7,883 nucleotides of DNA. It comes from Cytophagaceae bacterium (GTDB lineage: Bacteria; Bacteroidota; Bacteroidia; Cytophagales; Flexibacteraceae). The notes under the pieces were generated by a model. It was not told the origin of the DNA and ran no database searches. It saw only the letters and a list, made by a program, of their open reading frames with translations. The translations under genes and the position numbers were made by a program. Below, piece by piece: positions 1 through 5,413 of this stretch (position 1 is the first letter of the stretch; each line of letters begins with the position of its first letter). Location: assembly GCA_947464365.1 (NCBI GenBank), contig CANHWS010000164.1, positions 1 through 7,883 on the forward strand, read 5' to 3'.

Positions 1-119
1 AATTTCGAGTAGCCAGTTTTCATAACCTTTATGCGAGTATCTCCCAAGATCAATGCTAAAGTCCGATAACTAAGTGCTCCCCATTTTACATAGTACATTT
101 TTACTGACGCCAAAGCATC
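1..119. other. Upstream lead-in without a recognisable gene
   Basis: No + strand frame here reads like the end of SufB, the usual upstream neighbour of SufC. Frame 1 stops at 10-12, frame 2 stops at 22-24, and frame 3 is open only to a TAA at 57-59 with a peptide I do not recognise. On the - strand an ATG at 98-96 stays open to the window edge (32 codons), but its product resembles nothing I know. The stretch probably holds the sufC leader and promoter. The only element resembling a Bacteroidota -7 box is TACATTTT at 94-101, one base short of TAnnTTTG, and no -33 partner was found. Confidence 0.4.
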
Positions 120-881
120 ATGCTCAGCATCCAAAACCTCAACGCCAGTATCGGCGACAAACAAATCCTCAAAGGCATCAATCTCCAGGTTAACGCTGGT
201 GAGGTACATGCCATTATGGGCCCTAATGGTAGTGGCAAAAGCACTCTAGCCAGTGTCTTGGCTGGACGTGAGGACTATACCGTTACAGACGGAACCGTCA
301 CCTTAGGCGGTGTTGACTTACTCGAGATGGCACCAGAGGAGCGTGCGCGCGAAGGTGTCTTCTTGGCATTTCAGTACCCAGTCGAGATCCCGGGTGTTAG
401 CACCACTAACTTTCTTAAGTCGGCGGTTAACGAGGTGCGCAAACATCGTGGCCTACCTGCGCTCGATGCCGTTTCGTTCCTGAAGATGATGAAGGAGAAA
501 ATGAAATTGGTCGAGATTGATCAGGCTTTACTTTCTCGTTCGCTTAACGAAGGTTTTAGCGGTGGAGAGAAAAAGCGTAATGAGATCTTCCAGATGGCTA
601 TGTTAGAGCCCAAGCTCGCCATCCTTGACGAAACTGACAGTGGCCTAGATATCGATGCATTGCGTATCGTTTCTCATGGCGTGAATTCCCTTCGGAATCC
701 AAATAACGCTGTCATTGTTGTTACCCACTACCAGCGTCTTTTGGACTACATCGTCCCTGATTTCGTTCACGTACTGTACAACGGGCGTATTGTTAAGTCA
801 GGCACCAAGGAGCTAGCCCTTGAGCTTGAAGAAAAAGGCTACGATTGGGTAAAGGCTGAAGCTGATGCGCTTTATGCTTAG
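120..881 (+). CDS. sufC: SufC, Fe-S cluster assembly ATPase
   Basis: This is the ABC-type ATPase of the cytoplasmic SUF machine. In the known family it binds SufB and SufD and drives the shape change by which SufBCD builds and hands over Fe-S clusters. The 253-residue length is normal. Visible motifs are Walker A GPNGSGKST (34-42), the Q-loop glutamine in FQYP (Q85), the SufC-type signature FSGGEKKR (146-153), Walker B LAILDE (166-171, catalytic E171), the D-loop TDSGLDIDA (172-180) and the switch histidine in VTHYQ (H203). The FSGGEKKRNE signature and ETDSGLD separate SufC from transport ATPases. There are no membrane segments, as expected. The ATG at 120 places the first beta strand at the usual distance from Walker A. 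No Shine-Dalgarno precedes it. sufD follows after 111 bp in the same direction. sufB is not visible in the 119 bp upstream. Confidence 0.98.
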   Translation: MLSIQNLNASIGDKQILKGINLQVNAGEVHAIMGPNGSGKSTLASVLAGREDYTVTDGTVTLGGVDLLEMAPEERAREGVFLAFQYPVEIPGVSTTNFLKSAVNEVRKHRGLPALDAVSFLKMMKEKMKLVEIDQALLSRSLNEGFSGGEKKRNEIFQMAMLEPKLAILDETDSGLDIDALRIVSHGVNSLRNPNNAVIVVTHYQRLLDYIVPDFVHVLYNGRIVKSGTKELALELEEKGYDWVKAEADALYA

Positions 882-928
882 TATCTAGCCCATTAGGTCT
901 CCCAACCTTGCCATTACCAATATTAAAC

Positions 929-970
929 GAGGACCCTTGCACTTGTATTTTGCTGCCGATTACGGTCCTC
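929..970 (+). repeat. Inverted repeat in the sufC-sufD gap
   Basis: GAGGACC at 929-935 is exactly matched by GGTCCTC at 964-970, giving a 7-bp perfect stem around a 28-nt loop. It lies 22 bp before the sufD start. It could be an RNA hairpin that affects processing or sufD translation, or a protein-binding dyad. No T-run follows, so it is not a normal intrinsic terminator. With such a long loop it may also be chance. Confidence 0.25.
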
Positions 971-992
971 CAAAGCGCATTTCTGACTTATC

Positions 993-2339
993 ATGACCGA
1001 TCATAAACCCCTAGCAACAACCAAGGCAACCAATGGCAACGATTTGACGTCGGCTTTTGACGCATTGATGTTGGGGCATCAGTCTGGCCTCCTGATCGAC
1101 CAAGAGCCCACTATCAAGGACCTCAAACAGCAGGCAGTGGCGCACTTTGTGGCACAAGGCCTACCAACCATCAAACACGAGGAGTGGAAATACACCTCCA
1201 CCAAGGCTTTTGCAGCTCTAGGTGCCGAAGCTTTTGTGCCGACACTTAATAGAGCTGTCCCACAAGCTCAACCGACTGCGAACTATGCTGCACCAACCAT
1301 TGTATTGGTTGATGGTCTACCAGTCTTAAATAATGCCGATCAATACCGCAATCTGGATCTTGGTAAGGGTATTCGTTTGACGGCATTCAGCCAAATGGAC
1401 GCAGCTCAGATAGAGTTGGTTGCCAAACATCTTGGCACACTAGCCCCTGCAGAAACGGATCCTTTTGTTGCACTCAACACGGCATCATTTCAGGATGGGC
1501 TGCTGATTGAAGCTAGCAAAAACGCAGTTTCAGACGCCGTTTTGCATTTAGTTCATCAATATACTGGCGCGGGGAAGGTTGCCTACACCCGCATTCTGCT
1601 AGTGGTTGAGCAACATGCAGAGCTCAAATTGGCGCATCATATTGTCGGTAATCCTGGTAGAGAAAATGCGGCCTTTGGGGTTCTGGTAGTTGAGGCAGTT
1701 GTGGCCCAAGATGCCATCCTGAAGGTGGATATTGTCCAGGAGGCAGTCAATACCCACATAGTTACTGGCTGGTATGCTACCCAGGGAGACAAAAGTGTCA
1801 CGACCCATAGCACCATCTACCTAGATGGCCCATGGGTCCGGAATAATCTGAACCTAGCCATCCCGGGCCAATACGCCGAAGGCAATATGTACGGCCTTTA
1901 CCTTGGGTCGGATCGTAACCTGATTGACAACCATACCTTGGTAGATCATATTGCGCCAAACAGCAATAGCAATGAGCTCTACAAAGGAGTAGCAAAAGAT
2001 CGCAGTACCGCAATTTTCAACGGTAAGATTTTCGTTAAGCAAGCTGCACAAAAGACCAACGCCTTCCAGTCTAACCGGAACCTCATCCTGAGTGATGATG
2101 CCACGGTCAACACCAAACCTCAGCTTGAGATCTTCGCTGATGATGTCAAGTGCAGCCATGGGGCAACGACTGGTGCGTTGGATGAGGAGCCCATCTTCTA
2201 CCTCAGGGCCCGTGGCCTAGACGAAGATCAAGCCCGTAGCCTTTTGCTGCAAGCTTTTGCTGATGAGGTTAATGCTTACTTAGTTAGTGATAGCCTTCGC
2301 ACCATCGCTAGTGCAGCTGTTGAGCGGTTTTTGCACTAG
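993..2339 (+). CDS. sufD: SufD, Fe-S cluster assembly scaffold subunit
   Basis: SufD is the SufB paralogue that pairs with SufB and SufC in the cytoplasmic SufBC2D complex, where it supports iron entry and cluster assembly. At 448 residues it has the usual SufD size. The N-terminal part carries the typical HEEWKYTSTKAF stretch (62-73). The right-handed beta-helix core covers roughly 170-390. The C-terminal part has the highly conserved DNHTLVDHIAPNS segment (312-324), an NRNLILSDDA strand-turn (361-370) and the DDVKCSHGATTGALDEE block (383-399). H389 in CSHG corresponds to the functional histidine of E. coli SufD (H360). The helical FYLRARGLDEDQAR tail follows. It is SufD rather than SufB because of its length, its EEWKYT N-terminus and the SufD-like C-terminus. 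It lies 111 bp after sufC, probably in the same transcript, and is closed by a hairpin terminator. No sufS follows, unlike many suf clusters. Confidence 0.96.
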   Translation: MTDHKPLATTKATNGNDLTSAFDALMLGHQSGLLIDQEPTIKDLKQQAVAHFVAQGLPTIKHEEWKYTSTKAFAALGAEAFVPTLNRAVPQAQPTANYAAPTIVLVDGLPVLNNADQYRNLDLGKGIRLTAFSQMDAAQIELVAKHLGTLAPAETDPFVALNTASFQDGLLIEASKNAVSDAVLHLVHQYTGAGKVAYTRILLVVEQHAELKLAHHIVGNPGRENAAFGVLVVEAVVAQDAILKVDIVQEAVNTHIVTGWYATQGDKSVTTHSTIYLDGPWVRNNLNLAIPGQYAEGNMYGLYLGSDRNLIDNHTLVDHIAPNSNSNELYKGVAKDRSTAIFNGKIFVKQAAQKTNAFQSNRNLILSDDATVNTKPQLEIFADDVKCSHGATTGALDEEPIFYLRARGLDEDQARSLLLQAFADEVNAYLVSDSLRTIASAAVERFLH

Positions 2340-2393
2340 GATAGAAGTTGGTGGATCTTCATATATGAATCTGCACTAAGATTGATATACAAA

Positions 2394-2420
2394 AAAAGAG
2401 GGGCTTCAAACCCCTCTTTT
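2394..2420. terminator. Bidirectional intrinsic terminator between sufD and the ligase gene
   Basis: AAAAGAGGGG (2394-2403) and CCCCTCTTTT (2411-2420) form a perfect 10-bp stem with a 7-nt loop (CTTCAAA). The A-run begins at 2391 on the left and the T-run ends the right arm. The structure therefore reads as a GC stem followed by U-residues on both strands. It begins 54 bp after the sufD stop and 24 bp beyond the stop of the convergent ligase gene, which is where a shared terminator is expected. Confidence 0.9.
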
Positions 2421-2444
2421 GCATTCTTAATGATTTATTGGCCA

Positions 2445-5162
2445 TTACTTACCCTGCCCATAAGTCAGGATAGCGTCAATGAACTGGTATGGTTTGTACC
2501 CATTGATGGCTGACTGGTGGAAAATGCAAGTCGCTGGTGTCATGCCTGGCAAAGAGTTAACCTCGATCACCACGGTTTCTACCTTGCCATCGGCATAGAC
2601 CCGCACAAAGGCATCGATCCGGCAATAGCCTTCCACATTGAGCAATTCTGCGGTTCGTTGAAGGGTTTGTTTGACTTGGTCACTGATCCGTTGGCGCTCA
2701 ACCACGTCCTTGGCAAAGCGTGCAGGGGTGATGTTCTGCCCCTCACCGGCCAAGAATTTCTCTTCTAGGGAAAGGACTTCACCACTGGCTAGGGCCTCGC
2801 TGGGTTCAAATAACTCGTATTGACGTTTGCCTTTGTCGTCATGATGGGTGATTAGGCCACCGGTTACTTCAAGGAAATGGAAGGCATCTCCACGCTCAAT
2901 TAGCGTCTCGATCAGGTAATATGCCTTTTGCGGGAACTCTTCTTGATATCCCAACGAAAGCACTGCTGCTTCGGCCTCCAACAAGGGCAACTGATCCCGA
3001 AACATCTGGTCAGAGAAGGCGATCAGCTGCTCACGGGTCTTGATTTTTTTGACCGCTGAGCTGCAACCGTCGTCAGCAGGTTTGGCGATGAATGGGTATC
3101 GGAATCGTGCCTCGATGCGCTCGATTTCGCCATTTCGATTAGCTGTCCAGTCTAGGTGTTGGACGAGAGTATGATCAGCGACCAAGATGCCGGCCTCCCG
3201 CAACAGTTTGTTGGTGTTGTATTTGTTGATCGTCAGGTTACTGCTAGCGGGGCCACTGCCATTATATGGCAAGCCTACTCGCTCTAGGTTCTGTTGCACA
3301 ACGCCATCCTCACCAGGGCGGCCATGGAGGGCGATAAAGACTACATCGGCCAACTTGGCTAGATCTTCGTAGCTGATCTGCTGTGCTTTGGTCAGGACTT
3401 CACCAGCGTATTTGGCTGTGATGCTGGCGCATTCGGTTCTGATCTGGCTGATTACAGGGTGCGCTTCCGTTGGGTGCAGGGCCTTTTCAGCAATGTCGTC
3501 AGCATTATCCTTCAGCATTAAGTTGATTGGGATCAAATGCAGACTATGGGTATTATCATCACCGGTCAAGAAGACAGGGAATGGTGCATACTTGGTCGAG
3601 CTGCTGAGTTTTTCGTATATATTGCGCCCACTCTCAACGGAAATATGGCGTTCGCTGCTATATCCACCCATGATGACCGCAACCTTAGTTTTGGTGCTTG
3701 CTGCCGAAGCATGGTGGGCCATGGCAGCGTCAAGGGTGCTTAGCAAGTGCCTCAGCTTGTGGATATGGCGACCTTTCGTGAGCCGATTCTGGAGGCTGGT
3801 CCTGATGATATAGGTCAAGAACTGGGACGGGTTTAGCCCAACCTCAGCTGCCTGATGGAAAAAGAAGGACGAAGGCAACATCCCCGACGTTGTGTTCGGG
3901 TCGTTAAGGAAGATAGGGTAGCCTTTATCTTCTCCACCGATAAACCCATCAATGCGGGCGTAAACCCCGAATGAAAGTTTATCAAACAGGTCCTGACACT
4001 GGTTCCGGATGGCATTAATTTGGTCGAGTGGGAGGTCGATCGGCGTGAGTTTGCGGGCCATGCCAGGCAGGTACTTGCTCCTGTAGTCGAACATGTCATT
4101 CCCTTTCAAGATCTCGGTTGGCGGTAGGGCAATGGTTTTGCCTGTTTCGTCCTGCACCACAATACAACTAAACTCCCGTCCTTGGATAAAGGCCTCTAGC
4201 ATGATGACCTCTTCGCCCTCAGCACTCTCTAGCAAGAGCTCACCGGTCCAAGTATTGGTGTTAAGCCAATTTAGTAAAGCATCAGGGTCGGTAACGTTCT
4301 GGGTCTGTACATCAGTGCCCGAAAGCTGGACTGGTAACCCAATACCTTCCCGAATGTCCACGAGGGTCCGTACAAAACCGATGCGTTGATCGTCGCTATA
4401 TCTCTTCCATGTTACAAACGATAACCTAGTTAGGAAGAAAGACTTATCTATGGCATTTGCAAAGGCTTCGGTATCTGGATGCTTCAGGACCGAAACGCCA
4501 ATGCTTGACCCTTGCGAAGGCGATTTAACTACGATTGGCAGACCGATGGCTGCAATCGTCTGGTCTAATAACTCTTCTACCGCTTCGCTGCCTTTGCTAG
4601 AAGTCGCAAGCCAAGTTTGTTTGCTCAGTGGACCGACAGCTGGCCGATTGAAACCTGCTTGTTGTAAGAGCTTGTGCTGGATCAATTTATCGATCCCGAT
4701 TGCACTAGGCAGGATACCAGAGCCAGTATAAGGTACGCCATACCACTCTAGCAAACCTTGGATGGCACCATCCTCTCCGTATGGTCCGTGCAAACAAAGG
4801 AAGGCGATATCTATCAGTTGGGGTAGTTCGTCTGGGGCGATACGCCTACCTACATCTCCAATCAGTTGGTCACGTTCTGCATCGCTGAGCGTGCCAAGGG
4901 ACTCGATATAACGTTGAAACGGGGTATCTGCAGCTGTTTTGGACTGATAGACCACGCTATCAGGGGCAGGATAAAAGTCTCGGATGGTGCCCTTGTAGAT
5001 ATAGGCCCAATTCAGCAAGATAAGGTTGCCGATGCTGTCAACAAACAGCGGGATGGGATCGAATAAGGACTTATTAAGGTTGTCGTAAACGGTACGGCCA
5101 CCAGCGAACGAAATCTCACGCTCACGGCTAGGACCGCCGAAAAGGATGCCAACTTTTATCAT
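2445..5162 (-). CDS. Tandem (two-unit) D-alanine--D-alanine ligase-like ATP-grasp protein
   Basis: The 905-residue protein is about three times the length of single Ddl (roughly 306-360 residues) and holds two Ddl-like units. Unit 1 (about 1-460) has GGPSREREIS (9-18), HGPYGEDG (125-132), YTGSG (145-149), K213 and GSSIGV (218-223), the omega-loop FDYRSKY (358-364), RID (403-405) and DPNTTSGM (421-428). Unit 2 (about 491-900) has GGYSSERHIS (499-508), HGRPGEDG (613-620), YNGSG (633-637), K694-P695, RID (848-850) and EVNSLPGMT (867-875). A basic, Ala/His-rich linker lies at about 461-490. By family knowledge such enzymes use ATP to join two amino acids, classically D-Ala-D-Ala for peptidoglycan, in the cytoplasm. 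By ungapped alignment to E. coli DdlB, unit 1 keeps E14, S219, K363, Y364, R403, D405 and N423 but has Asp421 where DdlB has Glu270. Unit 2 keeps E504, R848, D850, E867 and N869 but has Cys700 at the Ser150 position and no clear KY omega-loop. Unit 1 also has a long insert at about 240-316. No stop codon or frameshift joins the halves, so the fusion looks genuine. Exact substrate is not predictable, and a separate canonical ddl may exist elsewhere. Confidence 0.88.
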   Translation of the reverse strand: MIKVGILFGGPSREREISFAGGRTVYDNLNKSLFDPIPLFVDSIGNLILLNWAYIYKGTIRDFYPAPDSVVYQSKTAADTPFQRYIESLGTLSDAERDQLIGDVGRRIAPDELPQLIDIAFLCLHGPYGEDGAIQGLLEWYGVPYTGSGILPSAIGIDKLIQHKLLQQAGFNRPAVGPLSKQTWLATSSKGSEAVEELLDQTIAAIGLPIVVKSPSQGSSIGVSVLKHPDTEAFANAIDKSFFLTRLSFVTWKRYSDDQRIGFVRTLVDIREGIGLPVQLSGTDVQTQNVTDPDALLNWLNTNTWTGELLLESAEGEEVIMLEAFIQGREFSCIVVQDETGKTIALPPTEILKGNDMFDYRSKYLPGMARKLTPIDLPLDQINAIRNQCQDLFDKLSFGVYARIDGFIGGEDKGYPIFLNDPNTTSGMLPSSFFFHQAAEVGLNPSQFLTYIIRTSLQNRLTKGRHIHKLRHLLSTLDAAMAHHASAASTKTKVAVIMGGYSSERHISVESGRNIYEKLSSSTKYAPFPVFLTGDDNTHSLHLIPINLMLKDNADDIAEKALHPTEAHPVISQIRTECASITAKYAGEVLTKAQQISYEDLAKLADVVFIALHGRPGEDGVVQQNLERVGLPYNGSGPASSNLTINKYNTNKLLREAGILVADHTLVQHLDWTANRNGEIERIEARFRYPFIAKPADDGCSSAVKKIKTREQLIAFSDQMFRDQLPLLEAEAAVLSLGYQEEFPQKAYYLIETLIERGDAFHFLEVTGGLITHHDDKGKRQYELFEPSEALASGEVLSLEEKFLAGEGQNITPARFAKDVVERQRISDQVKQTLQRTAELLNVEGYCRIDAFVRVYADGKVETVVIEVNSLPGMTPATCIFHQSAINGYKPYQFIDAILTYGQGK

Positions 5163-5167
5163 AGCGA

Positions 5168-5175
5168 CAAAGATA
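5168..5175 (-). promoter_or_regulatory. Bacteroidota-type -7 element (TATCTTTG) at the ligase start
   Basis: Read on the - strand, TATCTTTG matches the TAnnTTTG consensus of the Bacteroidota housekeeping sigma factor exactly. Only 5 bases separate it from the ligase ATG. Transcription normally begins about 7 bases after this box, so the mRNA would start at or next to the ATG and be leaderless. No convincing TTG-type -33 element lies 19-21 bases further upstream, so the call rests on the -7 box and its position. Confidence 0.45.
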
Positions 5176-5237
5176 AGCTACGGAGCTACATCCCTATACC
5201 CTTGACTGCACTATTCGGTCATCTGGCCAATGCCTTC

Positions 5238-5245
5238 CAAACCTA
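5238..5245 (-). promoter_or_regulatory. Second candidate -7 element (TAGGTTTG) for the ligase gene
   Basis: On the - strand this also fits TAnnTTTG exactly. It would give a leader of roughly 70 nt before the ligase ATG. A TTG (5260-5258) lies only 12 bases upstream of it, too close to be a normal -33 element. The palindrome AGTTGTCAACT ends 6 bases upstream of the box, where a bound regulator could block or assist polymerase. Confidence 0.3.
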
Positions 5246-5251
5246 GGTCAA

Positions 5252-5262
5252 AGTTGTCAACT
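5252..5262. repeat. Palindrome AGTTGTCAACT, possible operator
   Basis: This is a perfect 5+1+5 dyad inside the divergent promoter region, next to the candidate -7 box at 5238-5245. It could be an operator half or a chance palindrome. No regulator gene is nearby to pair it with. Confidence 0.25.
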
Positions 5263-5290
5263 GAGGGTACCTGCCTTGCTATTGGTTTTA

Positions 5291-5309
5291 CCTACATTTA
5301 CAACGTAGG
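5291..5309. repeat. Inverted repeat CCTAC-N9-GTAGG, possible operator
   Basis: CCTAC (5291-5295) and GTAGG (5305-5309) are separated by ATTTACAAC. The CTAC/GTAG arms and the ACA-rich core loosely recall operators of BlaI/MecI-type repressors (TACA/TGTA dyads), but the match is imperfect and no such regulator is in the window. It lies about 105 bp before glgB and about 130 bp before the ligase gene. Confidence 0.25.
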
Positions 5310-5413
5310 CATCTTTATGGGGCCATTGGTTAGCTATTTCTTAAAATTTATTGCCGAAGGTTGACTTTTGCCCCTCTAGTGACCGATATTGGCCTAAAAC
5401 CTGACCATACTCT

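Larger units (their letters stand above)
5163..5413. promoter_or_regulatory. Divergent intergenic region between the ligase gene and glgB
   Basis: This 251-bp gap must hold promoters for both divergent genes. Visible on the - strand are two exact TAnnTTTG -7 elements: TATCTTTG (5175-5168) beside the ligase start and TAGGTTTG (5245-5238) 75 bp from it. Two dyads lie close by: the 11-bp palindrome AGTTGTCAACT (5252-5262) and CCTAC-N9-GTAGG (5291-5309). I found no exact TAnnTTTG facing glgB. No open frame in the gap looks like a gene. Confidence 0.5.

Noticed and set aside
946..952. TATTTTG before sufD as a -7 element
   Set aside because: It is one base short of the TAnnTTTG pattern and has no TTG at the right distance. 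sufD probably shares the sufC transcript.
1599..2159. Three overlapping - strand open frames inside sufD (60-100 codons)
   Set aside because: They lie wholly within a strongly conserved sufD, resemble no family and are shadows of its codon usage.
3690..3780. Frameshift or artificial joining of two separate ddl genes in tandem
   Set aside because: The frame runs without a stop through the linker (about residues 461-490), and unit 2 has no ATG at its expected first residue (it begins TKTKVAVIMGG). A true fusion is the simpler reading.
3187..4731. Several + strand open frames of 60-140 codons opposite the ligase gene
   Set aside because: They are antisense shadows of a gene with clear ATP-grasp motifs along its whole length. 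Their products are low in recognisable features.
5361..5390. Sigma70-like promoter TTGACT-N18-GATATT before glgB
   Set aside because: The -35 box is good but the -10 matches at only 4 of 6 positions. The other evidence points to a Bacteroidota sigma factor with TAnnTTTG, so this was not called.
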